The notes under the pieces: generated by a model | What the model saw: only the letters and a program-made list of their open reading frames with translations | Databases searched by the model: none | Told to the model about the DNA's origin: nothing | Assembly: GCA_001931535.1 (NCBI GenBank) | Contig: CP016211.1 | Coordinates: forward strand, 14,647,501-14,711,500 | Origin: Minicystis rosea | GTDB lineage: Bacteria > Myxococcota_A > Polyangia > Polyangiales > Polyangiaceae | Reading direction: 5' to 3' | DNA: 64,000 bases | Translations under genes and position numbers: made by a program | Shown: positions 15,827 to 24,606 of the stretch, piece by piece | How the letters are laid out: each line of letters opens with the position of its first letter | How positions within the stretch are numbered: the stretch's first letter is position 1

Positions 15827-17725
15827 TCAGGCCCGAAGCGACGAATCCGGCCTGAAATCGTGGGTGGAATGCGGCGTGCTCGGGAGGGACACCGTGATGG
15901 TGGCGCCGCGTCCGCCGTCACCGGCCTCGCACCAGATGCGACCGCGATGCGCTTCCACGATCTGCCGCGACAAGTACAGGCCGATGCCCGAGCCGCGCAC
16001 GCCCTCGTCTCCGCCGCCGCGATGGTGCTCGACGCGGAAGAACTTCTCGAAGATTCGTTCGCGATACTCTGCGGGGACGCCGCGGCCCGTGTCCGTCACC
16101 GCGAGGTGGAGCGACGGCGCATCGGCCTCGGTCGACGACGACACCCGCACGCTGACGACACCGCCGTGCGTCGTGTACTTGAGCGCATTGGTGAGGATGT
16201 TCGAGATCACCACTTGCAAGCGCGCGGCGTCTCCCCAGATGCTCGCGGGCGCGTCGGCGTCGAACGACGAACAGAGCTCGATCCCACCTTCGTCGCACTG
16301 CGGGCGCATGGCCCGCACGGCCTGGCCGACGAGCGCGGCGACGTCGATCCGATCGCACGCGAGGCGCAGCTTCCCGGCCTCGATGCGGGTCAGATCGAGG
16401 AACTCGTCGATCGTGGTCGCGAGCTGATCCACGCCGAGCAGCGCGGTGGTCAGGAGATCTTGTTGCCTCGGCGCGAGGCCGCTCGCGCCCTCCTGCAGCA
16501 TGAGCAACGTCATGCGCATGGTCGTGAGCGGCGTACGCAGCTCGTGCGACGCCACGGCGATGAGCTCCACGCGCATCTCGTCGAGGCGCACCAGATCGGT
16601 CACGTCGTAGAGCACGAGCACGGCGCCGTGCGCGCCCGCGGATGCGCCGGGCACGGGGACGACGCGCGGCAGGAGACGGCGCTCCTTGCCGTCGAGCGTG
16701 AAGGTGAGGGCGCGGCCGAGATCCATGGCGCTGTCGTCTCCGCGCCGCCCTTCGAGGGCTTCGCGGAGCGCGCGGATCGCGGCCGGCGTGAGCGGCAGAT
16801 CCTCCACGCGCGCGGGCAGCGTGGCGCTCGCGCTCTGGAGGACGCGGCTCGCGACATCGTTGGCCGACGAGACCATGCCTTCGGGATCGACCACGACGAC
16901 GGCATCCGGGAGCGCGGCGAGGGTCGCCTCGAGCGTCTCCTTGGCGCGCACGACCGCGCCGATGTTGGCGCGACGAAACTCGGCCAGATGCTCGGCCATG
17001 CGGTTGAACCCTTCGCCGAGCCGCCCCAGCTCGTCGTCGGAAGTCGCGCTCACCCGCCGATCGAAATCACCGTGACGAATGGCATCGACGTTGTCCGTGA
17101 GCTCGCGCAGCGGCCAGACGATCCGTCGTGCCAGACGAAACGAGACGATGACGGAGAGCACCAGCGCGGCCAGCGAGATCCCCGTGACGATGCTGGTGGC
17201 GTGGCGCGCCTCGTCGCGCGCCCACGTCGCGGCCTGGTGCGTCGATTGGAAGTGCCCATCACGGATGCGGCCCGCGCCGGCCACCGCATGGCGCAGCAGG
17301 GGATTGACGTGGCGGTGATAAGCGACGAGCGCATCGGGCGCGCGCGCGCCCGCGACCAGCGCATCGCCCGCCGCTTGGTATCCGTCGATGTCGCGGCGCA
17401 GGGCCATGGCGGCCTCGCGCTCGCTCGGCAGCAGGGCGGCGAGGCGCGCGAACGACGCCTCGACGTTGACGCGCGCGGAGGCGAGGTTCTCGCGCCCGCT
17501 CGCGTCGCCCGAGAGCCACAGGAGGAGCGCGTCGTCCTCACGCTCGAGCGCGTTGGCGACGGCCGCCGTCGCCGCCGTCGCCTGCTCGTTGTTGCGCAAC
17601 GTATCGCCGACGACGTGGCTGAGCCGCGCGAAGGCCAGCGCGCTCCAGACCCCGGAAGCGATGGTGATGAGGACGAGCGCCGCGCCCGAGAGGAGGAAGC
17701 GAGTGCGGAGTCCGAGCTTGATCAT
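15827..17725 (-). CDS. Membrane histidine kinase of the metal-responsive two-component system
   Basis: A 632-residue sensor. TM1 is at about residues 7-29 and TM2 at 178-198, enclosing a ~145-residue helical periplasmic domain. A HAMP domain (about 199-251), a PAS domain (265-378; LEATLAALPDAVVVVDPEG), the H-box SHELRTPLTT with His394, and an ATPase domain (NILTNALKY, DTGRGVP, GSGIGLYLSRQIVEAH) follow. It starts 4 bases after the response regulator stop, so it is the cognate partner. The downstream efflux genes suggest it senses periplasmic metal, like ZraS or NtrY-type kinases. The extreme C-terminus (RPDSSLRA) lies in a sequence resembling another stretch at 63025-63070. Confidence 0.92.
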   Translation of the reverse strand: MIKLGLRTRFLLSGAALVLITIASGVWSALAFARLSHVVGDTLRNNEQATAATAAVANALEREDDALLLWLSGDASGRENLASARVNVEASFARLAALLPSEREAAMALRRDIDGYQAAGDALVAGARAPDALVAYHRHVNPLLRHAVAGAGRIRDGHFQSTHQAATWARDEARHATSIVTGISLAALVLSVIVSFRLARRIVWPLRELTDNVDAIRHGDFDRRVSATSDDELGRLGEGFNRMAEHLAEFRRANIGAVVRAKETLEATLAALPDAVVVVDPEGMVSSANDVASRVLQSASATLPARVEDLPLTPAAIRALREALEGRRGDDSAMDLGRALTFTLDGKERRLLPRVVPVPGASAGAHGAVLVLYDVTDLVRLDEMRVELIAVASHELRTPLTTMRMTLLMLQEGASGLAPRQQDLLTTALLGVDQLATTIDEFLDLTRIEAGKLRLACDRIDVAALVGQAVRAMRPQCDEGGIELCSSFDADAPASIWGDAARLQVVISNILTNALKYTTHGGVVSVRVSSSTEADAPSLHLAVTDTGRGVPAEYRERIFEKFFRVEHHRGGGDEGVRGSGIGLYLSRQIVEAHRGRIWCEAGDGGRGATITVSLPSTPHSTHDFRPDSSLRA

Positions 17726-17729
17726 GGGC

Positions 17730-19103
17730 TCACGAAAGACCGTAGCGCTTGCGCTTGCGCTGCAGGGTGGTCGCGTCGATGCCGAGCGTGCGCGCCGCGG
17801 CTTCGAGCGTCGGCGCCCGCGCCACGACCCGCGCCACGTGCTCGCGCTCGAGCTCTTCGAGGGACACGTCGGCGCCGATCACCACGCCGGCCCCCGTGCG
17901 CCGCGCCGCCGTCGTAGGCGCGCTGGGAATGCCGAGATCCGACGCCTCGATCGTCGTTCCCCCCGCTAGGATCGTGGCGCGCTCCACCGCATTGCGCAGC
18001 TCGCGCAGGTTGCCCGGCCACTCGTATCCGAGGATGGCCTGCTCGGCGGCGGACGACAGCACGAGCGGCTCGTCGCGCCGATTCTTGCCGAAGAAGCGGA
18101 GGTAGTGTTGAGCGAGCGGCAGCGCATCCTCGCGTCGCTCGCGCAGCGGTGGCAGCGCGAGCGACACGACGTTGAGGCGGAAAAACAGGTCTTCGCGAAA
18201 GCGCCCCGCACGCACCTCTTCTTCGAGGGGCCGATTCGTGGCCGCGATGAGGCGCACGTTGGCCTTGCGCTCCTTGGGCTCGCCCAAACGCTCGTAGGAT
18301 CGATCGTTCAAGAACCGCAGCAAACGAGCCTGCGTGTCCGATCCGAGGTCGCCCACCTCGTCGAGGAACATCGTCCCTCCTTCGGCCTCTTGCACCTTGC
18401 CGATCACATCGGCGACGGCCCCGGTGAACGCGCCGCGCCGATGTCCGAAGAGCGTGCTGCTCATCAGATCCGTCGACAGCGCAGGGCAATTGACGCTCAC
18501 GAACGGCGCGCTCGCTCGCGGGCTGTGCGCGCGCAGCCAGCGCGCCAGCACGTTCTTCCCCGTGCCGCTCTCCCCGCGGAGCAGCACCACGCAGTCCGCG
18601 GCCGCCGCGCGTCCGGCCGTCTGCAGGAACGATCGGAACGAGGGGCTCGACGAATCGAAGAACCCCTCGACGTCCGTCTCGTCGAGCCTCTCTTCGAGCT
18701 CGGAGACGCGCCGCTTCAGCGTGTTCGCCTCGATCACCCGGCGCGTCGCGAGCCGCACCTGATCGGGCGTAAAGGGCTTCGGCAGGTAATCGACCGCGCC
18801 CAGCTTCATCGCCTGCACCGCGCTCTCGAACGTCGCGAACGCGGTGATGACGATCACGCCGATCCCCGGCTGCCGCCGCAGGATCTCGGGCAGAACGTCG
18901 AGCCCCGACTCCGAGCCGAGCCAGAGATCGAGCAGCACCAAATCGAACCGGCCCCTCTCGAGCGCTTCGAGCGCGCCGCTCGACGTGCCCACGCCGAGCA
19001 CCCGTGCCTGGCTTGCTTCGAGGCAGAGGCGCAGCGACTGGCGCACGCCGGCGTCGTCATCGACGATGAGGGCCGCAAACGAGGCGCTGGGAGAGCTCTG
19101 CAT
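17730..19103 (-). CDS. NtrC-family sigma-54-dependent response regulator
   Basis: A 457-residue activator. The receiver domain has Asp59 in VLLDLWLG and Lys109 in DYLPKPF. The AAA+ domain has Walker A GESGTGKN at 177-184, the sigma-54 contact loop GAFTGA at 224-229 and Walker B MFLDEVGDL. A C-terminal Fis-type HTH (LEAAARTLGIDATTLQRKR) ends it. The ATG at 19103 gives the normal N-terminus before ALIVDDDAG. It leads the kinase, Fis-type protein and czcBAC genes on one strand, which points to metal-induced transcription of the pump through sigma-54, as in ZraSR systems. Confidence 0.94.
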   Translation of the reverse strand: MQSSPSASFAALIVDDDAGVRQSLRLCLEASQARVLGVGTSSGALEALERGRFDLVLLDLWLGSESGLDVLPEILRRQPGIGVIVITAFATFESAVQAMKLGAVDYLPKPFTPDQVRLATRRVIEANTLKRRVSELEERLDETDVEGFFDSSSPSFRSFLQTAGRAAAADCVVLLRGESGTGKNVLARWLRAHSPRASAPFVSVNCPALSTDLMSSTLFGHRRGAFTGAVADVIGKVQEAEGGTMFLDEVGDLGSDTQARLLRFLNDRSYERLGEPKERKANVRLIAATNRPLEEEVRAGRFREDLFFRLNVVSLALPPLRERREDALPLAQHYLRFFGKNRRDEPLVLSSAAEQAILGYEWPGNLRELRNAVERATILAGGTTIEASDLGIPSAPTTAARRTGAGVVIGADVSLEELEREHVARVVARAPTLEAAARTLGIDATTLQRKRKRYGLS

Positions 19104-19224
19104 GACGCCGACGCCATAGCACGAAGCACGCCAGTGAGCCGTTTGCGCGGTGCAGCGCGAGCCGCGCGAAGCCCGGGGTTTGGGGCATAGCGCCATCGAA
19201 ACCGACAGGGATGCCCGAGCGCGA

Positions 19225-19274
19225 AGCGCCGCCGCAAAGCGGCGCTGAAGTGTGGCCGTATGTGGCCGCACTTC
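19225..19274 (-). terminator. Two adjacent hairpins after the envelope operon
   Basis: AGCGCCGC pairs with GCGGCGCT (loop CGCAAA), and directly beside it GAAGTG-TGGCC pairs with GGCC-G-CACTTC. They lie 12-60 bases beyond the stop at 19286 and before the response regulator start at 19103. They probably end transcription of the 23065-19286 operon. There is no T-run. Confidence 0.5.
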
Positions 19275-19285
19275 AGGGGGCAGCA

Positions 19286-19798
19286 TTAACCGCCGTCGCC
19301 GCAACCGGCGTTGTCGTGCCCGAGGGACAGAGAAAGCTCGCTCGTGCCGCAGGGACAGCGCCCCGCTTCGAATATCTCCACGAGGCAGGCCACCATGGCG
19401 TCGTTGGGTTGGCTCATCCCTATCTCGGACACGCAGCCGTCGCTCGCCATCTTCACTTCGAGGATCCCATTCGTCATGCAGCCCGTCGCCTTTTGGCACT
19501 TGTTCGCGGCGAGAAACACGAATCCGTCGAAGTCGCAGGCGAAGTCGATGGGCCCCTTACACTCCTTGGCGATGAGCCGATCCTCGCAGGCGATCCCACC
19601 TTCGCCGCGCAGGCCCGCGTCCACCGGCATCACCTTGCCTGCATCGAACTGCGGCGTGGTCATGAGCCCTCCGCCGTCGGGCTCGTCGTAGATGTCCGCG
19701 TGCCGCACGCACGCCTCGGTCATCGTCGCGGCGCCGCTGAAGAGCGCGAGGCCCGAGAGGCCCGCGCCCACGCTCCATCGTGTCATCGCCCTCGCCAT
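19286..19798 (-). CDS. Cys-rich secreted hypothetical protein
   Basis: A 170-residue exported protein with an N-terminal signal sequence (WSVGAGLSGLALFSGAA) and about ten cysteines in the mature part, including ACEDRLIAKEC, CDFDG, CQKATGC and RCPCG, so it is probably disulphide-bonded outside the cytoplasm. No family is recognised. It is the last gene of a four-gene run on the minus strand, 16 bases after the lipoprotein gene. An internal Met (residue 5) could be the true start. The C-terminus is Gly/Asp-rich (GHDNAGCGDGG). Confidence 0.65.
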   Translation of the reverse strand: MARAMTRWSVGAGLSGLALFSGAATMTEACVRHADIYDEPDGGGLMTTPQFDAGKVMPVDAGLRGEGGIACEDRLIAKECKGPIDFACDFDGFVFLAANKCQKATGCMTNGILEVKMASDGCVSEIGMSQPNDAMVACLVEIFEAGRCPCGTSELSLSLGHDNAGCGDGG

Positions 19799-19814
19799 CT
19801 CTCGTTCGCCTCGG

Positions 19815-20204
19815 CTAATGAAGCCGATCGCGCTCCTCGTCGGTGAGCGTTCGGAACCACACCACGCGGAACTCGGACGTGAGGAACGGCGTCTCGTAGG
19901 CGGTGGTGAGCTCGTAGCGAAGCTTCAGATCGTGCTGTTTCGCGAGCTCGCGCGCCTCGTCCCAGGTCGTCGGCGACGCGTCGTATACCGAGAAGAACAA
20001 GAGCGTGTCCTGCCCGGCGACGGTCAGCTTCTCCAGCGTGCGCAGCAGCGTGATGGATCCGTCGCCCTCACGCTGCGCGACGAACGCGCCCGGCGTATCG
20101 AGCTCCGGCTCGGGGCCGACCTCCGTCTCCGGCGCGCAGCCCGCGACGAGCCCCGCGCCCAAGAAGACGCACACACCGCCCATGCTTCGCAGGATGCTCT
20201 TCAC
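19815..20204 (-). CDS. Small lipoprotein of the OmpA operon
   Basis: A 129-residue protein starting with GTG at 20204, with GAGG a few bases upstream. The lipobox is GLVAGC, giving a lipid-anchored Cys at about residue 23 followed by an acidic stretch (APETEVGPEPELD). The rest has a helix-strand pattern (TWDEARELAKQHDLKLRYEL) with no recognised family. It starts 6 bases after the preceding beta-barrel gene, so the two are almost certainly co-transcribed and share an envelope role. Confidence 0.7.
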   Translation of the reverse strand: MKSILRSMGGVCVFLGAGLVAGCAPETEVGPEPELDTPGAFVAQREGDGSITLLRTLEKLTVAGQDTLLFFSVYDASPTTWDEARELAKQHDLKLRYELTTAYETPFLTSEFRVVWFRTLTDEERDRLH

Positions 20205-20210
20205 ATTACC

Positions 20211-21455
20211 TCAGAAACCCATCATCACACCCGCGCTGGGCGTGACGAGGAGAGCCCCGAACGGAAAGACACCCAAGGCCGAAAGCTCCGCGAACGCCGC
20301 TGCCCGCGTGCCCAATGGAATCGTGATCCCCGCGCCGGCACCGGCGAATCCATCGCCGGCCCGCTTCCACAGCACGAGGCGCTGTTCGAGATCGTTGCCG
20401 CCTTGATAATAGGTCTTGGTCGGATCCTCGCGCACGTCGGTCGTGGTGCGGAGATCCGTCATCCCATAGCCCGCCGTGAGAAACGCGAAGGGGCGAATCC
20501 GCGGGCGCGCAAAGGGATCTGCGCCGAACCAATACGTCACCCGCGCTGCCGCCGAGATGGGCACATACGCTGTTCCATCACGTGGTGTCGGACCCTCGCC
20601 GCGGACGGTCACCCCCACGCGTACGCCGACGGTCAGCTCCTCGGCGACCAGGCGATCGACGCCGATCACCACACGTGTCGGCGCCGCCGCGGCGCCCGGC
20701 GGCTCACCGACGTGCACCGGATTGCCGACATACTGTTTCCCATCCTTGCGGAAGCACGCGAATCCCTCGTGCTCCTGCGCCCACAGGCCACAGGCATCGT
20801 CGCGCGCGATCAGCCCGAACCCTTGCTCCACCGCAAGCGAAACCCAAGTCTTTCGGCGCGTGACGTGCTCGCACACAGAGCGGAACCCGCACGTCATTCC
20901 TTGGTTGCAGTCCGCGTCGGATCGACAAGGCACATCGATCACCCGCTCGCTCGGACACCCGGGCAATCCCCGCGGACAATCCGCGGGATCAGGGCACTTC
21001 GCCGTTTGCCGCGTGCCCTCCGCGAGCGTGGTGTCGTGCTTGATGACCACGATGTACGGCTTCGCGATCGACCCCGCCGACGCCACCACGTTGCCCTCGG
21101 CATCGTGGACGCGAATGTAATAGCGGAGATCGCCGGTCACCGTGCTGACCTCGAGACACGGCACCGCACCCTCGAAGCGCGCGCCCCTGCGCCGCAGCTC
21201 GAGCGTCGTCCAATCCGGATCTCCCCACAGGTGATAATGCAAGAGCACGCGCCGCGCGCGGAGCCCCATGTCCTCCGGCAGATCGACCGCAATGGGCACC
21301 GGCCGCAAGATGCCTTGCTCCGCCTTCCGTTCGAGGAGCGGCAAATGCAGGATCTCCGGCCCCAGATTCTCGGGCGGATCGGCGTCGACCCTCATCGTCG
21401 CGAGCATCGCCGCCGCGCCGGCGAGCGCCGCAAGCGCGCGAGCCACGGCCTTCAC
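20211..21455 (-). CDS. Outer-membrane beta-barrel protein with Cys-rich middle
   Basis: A 414-residue exported protein. A signal peptide (ALAALAGAAAMLATMRVDA) is followed by a periplasmic, strand-rich region that includes LRYYIRVHDAEGNVVAS. A segment with ten cysteines (KCPDPADCPRG through CGFRSVCE) comes next, then about 170 residues of alternating strands ending in Phe (SAGVMMGF), the usual outer-membrane barrel signature. The GTG at 21455 overlaps the OmpA stop (GTGA), which fixes the start and ties the two proteins together. The function is unknown; surface display or cell-wall linkage with the OmpA partner is likely. Confidence 0.7.
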   Translation of the reverse strand: MKAVARALAALAGAAAMLATMRVDADPPENLGPEILHLPLLERKAEQGILRPVPIAVDLPEDMGLRARRVLLHYHLWGDPDWTTLELRRRGARFEGAVPCLEVSTVTGDLRYYIRVHDAEGNVVASAGSIAKPYIVVIKHDTTLAEGTRQTAKCPDPADCPRGLPGCPSERVIDVPCRSDADCNQGMTCGFRSVCEHVTRRKTWVSLAVEQGFGLIARDDACGLWAQEHEGFACFRKDGKQYVGNPVHVGEPPGAAAAPTRVVIGVDRLVAEELTVGVRVGVTVRGEGPTPRDGTAYVPISAAARVTYWFGADPFARPRIRPFAFLTAGYGMTDLRTTTDVREDPTKTYYQGGNDLEQRLVLWKRAGDGFAGAGAGITIPLGTRAAAFAELSALGVFPFGALLVTPSAGVMMGF

Positions 21456-23065
21456 TTGGCACCTCTCGAAGGCGGCGCCGCGGTGCGAACGACCTTGAGC
21501 TCGACGCGTCGATTGATCCCGCGCCCCTCTTCGGTGGCGTTGCTCGTCAGCGGTCGATCGGCCCCATGACCCTTGGGCACGAGCCGCGCACGAGAGACAC
21601 CATGCGCAACGAGCCAAGCCGTCACGCTCTCCGCGCGATCCTGGCCGAGCTTGCGATTGAGCTCCGGCGTCCCGATGTCGTCCGTGTGCCCTTGCACCTC
21701 CACGAGCTCGATCTCGGGATGCTCTGCGAGCACACGCGCCACCGCCGACAGCACCGCATCGCTCTCCGCACGCAGCACCGCCGTGCCCGTCTCGAACTGC
21801 ACCTGCTGCGTGATCACGATCGCCTGCTCTTGCAGCGCCGCCATCGGCGTCTCGATCGGCTTCTCCTCGGGCGGCGGCCGCGGACATCCATGCGTCGCGC
21901 GCACGCCCGTGGCCTCGCCCGGCACCTTCGGACAAGCGTCGTTTTGATCGGGGATGCCATCGCCGTCGCGATCGGGTGGCGCCTCCGGGCACCCGTGCAA
22001 CAGCGGATCTCGCGCCGGCACACCGCGCAGATCGGGGCACGCATCGATCTTGTCGGGGACGCCATCCTCGTCGCGATCGGGCGGCGGCGGCGGCGTCTCG
22101 GGCGCATAACCCACGAGACCGAGAATGCGATAGTCCGCCGCGCCCGGCCCCCGCGCGAATCCCGGTCCGAACGCCGCGCCGACCTCGAAGGGCCCGCCCA
22201 AGATCCGCCAATGCCCCGTTAGCAGAAACTGCCCCACGGTCGCGCGCGGATCGAACGCACGCGCTCCACCACCGAGCCGAAGATCCACGATTCCTTCGGC
22301 GCCGAGCGCCACATCGCGCCGCGGCCCGACGAAGAAACCTGCCGCGCCGCCGAGCACGAGCGACGTCCCCACGCGGCTCGGCAACACCCCGTCGAGCTCC
22401 TCTCCGGGCCGTGAGCGCACGCCTCCATTGAAGGCCCAGAAGAACTTCCGGCTCGCGCCGGAAGCCACGAACGCGCCTCGCCCGCGCACCGATCCATCGC
22501 CCGCGTACCCCTCGGTCGCCGTCGGAAACCACATCGCCGCCGACAGCGCGATCTCGGTGCGCACGTCCGCATCCTCGGGCGACGCGAACAGCACCACGCG
22601 CGCCCCAGCCCGCAAATCGCCGACATCCTGCGCACCGCTGAGCCGCGGCGCCGTGCCGCCCGACGCCGGCGCCGCATCGCCGCTCTGATGCAGCACGAAG
22701 GGCATGTCCGCGTGAATCACGAGCCGATGCCACAACGACAGCGACACGCCCGCGTGCATCCACATCTGCCCGCTGACGACGCGATCCTCGACCTCCGCTT
22801 CATTCTCGAGCGTGAGCGGCTCGCGCCCCCACCCCATCGTCACGCGCCCCGACACCAACAAGTGCCCGCGCACCCCGGCCCGCTCCACCCCGAACCCGCG
22901 ATCTCCCGCCGGCACCGGCTCGAACGCCAGCGAAGGCGTCGCATCCGCATGCGCGACCCCCGCCGTGCACAGCAGGCCCACCGTGATCATCGCAGACCGC
23001 GCAGGGGCGCTGAGGCAAGCTGGAAGGTGGGGCACTTGCGCGCAGGCTAATGGAGCCCGCGGCAT
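21452..23065 (-). CDS. OmpA-family outer-membrane protein with TSP3 calcium-type repeats
   Basis: A 537-residue envelope protein. A signal region ends near GVAHADA, then about 300 residues of barrel strands. Two thrombospondin type-3 Asp-rich repeats follow (PDRDEDGVPDKIDACP and PDRDGDGIPDQNDACP), then an OmpA C-terminal peptidoglycan-binding domain (VEVQGHTDDIGTPELNRKLG, GHGADRPL, NRRVELKV). The ATG at 23065 is chosen; another at 22990 would start right at the hydrophobic core. It heads an operon of four envelope genes. It probably links the outer membrane to the wall, with calcium-bound repeats as a stiff spacer. Confidence 0.88.
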   Translation of the reverse strand: MPRAPLACAQVPHLPACLSAPARSAMITVGLLCTAGVAHADATPSLAFEPVPAGDRGFGVERAGVRGHLLVSGRVTMGWGREPLTLENEAEVEDRVVSGQMWMHAGVSLSLWHRLVIHADMPFVLHQSGDAAPASGGTAPRLSGAQDVGDLRAGARVVLFASPEDADVRTEIALSAAMWFPTATEGYAGDGSVRGRGAFVASGASRKFFWAFNGGVRSRPGEELDGVLPSRVGTSLVLGGAAGFFVGPRRDVALGAEGIVDLRLGGGARAFDPRATVGQFLLTGHWRILGGPFEVGAAFGPGFARGPGAADYRILGLVGYAPETPPPPPDRDEDGVPDKIDACPDLRGVPARDPLLHGCPEAPPDRDGDGIPDQNDACPKVPGEATGVRATHGCPRPPPEEKPIETPMAALQEQAIVITQQVQFETGTAVLRAESDAVLSAVARVLAEHPEIELVEVQGHTDDIGTPELNRKLGQDRAESVTAWLVAHGVSRARLVPKGHGADRPLTSNATEEGRGINRRVELKVVRTAAPPSRGAK

Positions 23066-23646
23066 CGAATCAACCGCCGAGGTGAAAAGCCCCGCCCCGT
23101 CGCCGACGCGCGAGGTTCGCGGGATCGTGCTCCATGCGCCTCGCTCGTGGCTCCACGACGTGCGTGCGGAAACGACGCCTCGGTCATGGAGCGAAAGACG
23201 TCCCCGAGAAGCACAGCGCGCAGATGCTCGCGCTGCCAAAGAAGAAGTGACGACGAGTTGATGTTCGATACCAGATCGGTATTCGAACCGTTCGATGACA
23301 GATTGGGTATCTGGCCTTCGACGCCATCACTCTTCGTTCGGCAGAGGCTATGTAACCTCGTGTCCCGCGACGGGACAATGCCAGAGAGCAGATATCCAAT
23401 GCTTGGACCCCGATACCAGACGGGTGCCGTGCGCCGTCTGGTATCGATGCGCCCAATGCGGCTGGCCTCATCGAGTCAGGTATGAGCGCCCGAGCCAAAG
23501 GCTCGAGGTCCGCGGCTCCGGCGGGCTTCTCGGCGGACGGTCCGTGTCGCAATCGCAGCATCGCTTGCCGACACGCATGGTCGCTCATCAACGCTGTTTG
23601 TCTCTCGCGCGCCCTCGGGGACGCCTCCCGATCGGCCCGAGATCCG
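23066..23646. other. Intergenic region, 581 bases, with repeated GATACC dyads
   Basis: No credible gene on either strand. It holds the promoter region of the OmpA operon and the 3' side of the NmrA-type gene. It contains several copies of a GATACCAGA/TCTGGTATC word: an imperfect dyad at about 23263-23288 (GTTCGATACC / GGTATTCGAAC), a GGTATCTGG at about 23308, and the perfect inverted repeat at 23411-23446. Confidence 0.5.
23411..23446. repeat. Perfect 13-bp inverted repeat
   Basis: CGATACCAGACGG pairs exactly with CCGTCTGGTATCG around a 10-base loop (GTGCCGTGCG). It lies about 200 bases beyond the NmrA-type gene and 350 bases before the OmpA operon. It could be a terminator, a regulator site or a mobile palindrome. 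Shorter copies of the same word occur 100-150 bases to the left. Confidence 0.7.
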
Positions 23647-24534
23647 CTATGCGCGGAGCGCCGCTTCGAGCGCGGCCGTGCCTTTTTTCTCGAGCCAGGC
23701 CTCGAAGGTGAGGAGCCCCGGGTGCAGCCGGCGGAGCGCGGCGATGTCCGCCTTCGTGGTGTACTGCGCCGCGAACGCGACGACCTGCGCCAGCGCTGGG
23801 TTCTGACGGAGAATCTCGGGCGGGAACTGCGCATAGGGGATGTCGCGCTTCACGGCCCGGCTCATGGCAGCGGCCAGCTCGGCGCCGGTGAGCTGATCGC
23901 TGACGAGCTCTCGCACCTTCCCCACGTGAGCGTCGGGGTCGCGGAAGGCGAGCGCGGCTACGGCGCCGATGTCGTCGGCCGCGATGAGTGGGATGGGACG
24001 ATCGGGGGCGTTGAAGTACACGACCGTGCCCTGCGCGAACGCGAGGCCGGGCAGCACGAAGTTCTCCATGAACGAGGCCGGGCGCAGGATGGTGGCGCGG
24101 AGGCCGAGCGCGCGAACGTGCTCCTCGACGCGCCACTTGCTCTCGAGGTGCGCGGCGCCGAACGCGTTGTCCGCGCCGTCGACGGACGTGTAGACGAAGT
24201 GCTTCACTTCGGCTGCCTGCGCCGCATCCGCGACGCTCTTGCCCAGCCGGACCTCGTCCTCGACCGTCACGCCGTACTGCGGCTGCCCCGCGCTCGGCTG
24301 CACGCTGAACACGCCGTACGCCCCGCGCAGCGCGGCGTCGAGCGACGCGCGATTGTTCAGATCGCCGACAGCGAGCTCGATCCCCGCCGCGGCGAGGGCG
24401 CGTGCCTTCGGGGCGGCCGCGTCGCGCACGATCGCGCGCACGCGCCATCCATCACGCAGCAGGTGGGCAGACGTCGCGCCGCCCTGCTGCCCAGTCGCGC
24501 CCAGCACGACGATGATCCGATCCTTCGTGGTCAT
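23647..24534 (-). CDS. NmrA-family NAD(P)-binding oxidoreductase or redox sensor
   Basis: A 295-residue atypical short-chain dehydrogenase. The N-terminal dinucleotide site GATGQQGGATS is preceded by strand RIIVVL. GDLNNRASL, VYTSVDGAD (with no YxxxK catalytic pair) and a C-terminal substrate lid (GLLTFEAWLEKKG) place it with NmrA/HSCARG-like proteins, which bind NADP(H) and may act as sensors or quinone reductases. It is divergent from the remains of an AraC-type regulator (24607-24875), a common pairing for such genes. The loss of that regulator may have left this gene constitutive or silent. Confidence 0.88.
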   Translation of the reverse strand: MTTKDRIIVVLGATGQQGGATSAHLLRDGWRVRAIVRDAAAPKARALAAAGIELAVGDLNNRASLDAALRGAYGVFSVQPSAGQPQYGVTVEDEVRLGKSVADAAQAAEVKHFVYTSVDGADNAFGAAHLESKWRVEEHVRALGLRATILRPASFMENFVLPGLAFAQGTVVYFNAPDRPIPLIAADDIGAVAALAFRDPDAHVGKVRELVSDQLTGAELAAAMSRAVKRDIPYAQFPPEILRQNPALAQVVAFAAQYTTKADIAALRRLHPGLLTFEAWLEKKGTAALEAALRA

Positions 24535-24606
24535 TCGAGGCCTCCTCCCAGGCCGCTTCCAGCGGCCCGACGCTCGCGGTCATATGTCTCGCCACGAGGA
24601 CCTCCA

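Noticed and set aside
14797..15855. Plus-strand open frame over the czcB start region
   Set aside because: Overlaps czcB and the Fis-type gene antisense and has no domain.
15692..17917. About 740-codon plus-strand open frame opposite the histidine kinase
   Set aside because: Low-complexity antisense frame; the kinase has all catalytic boxes.
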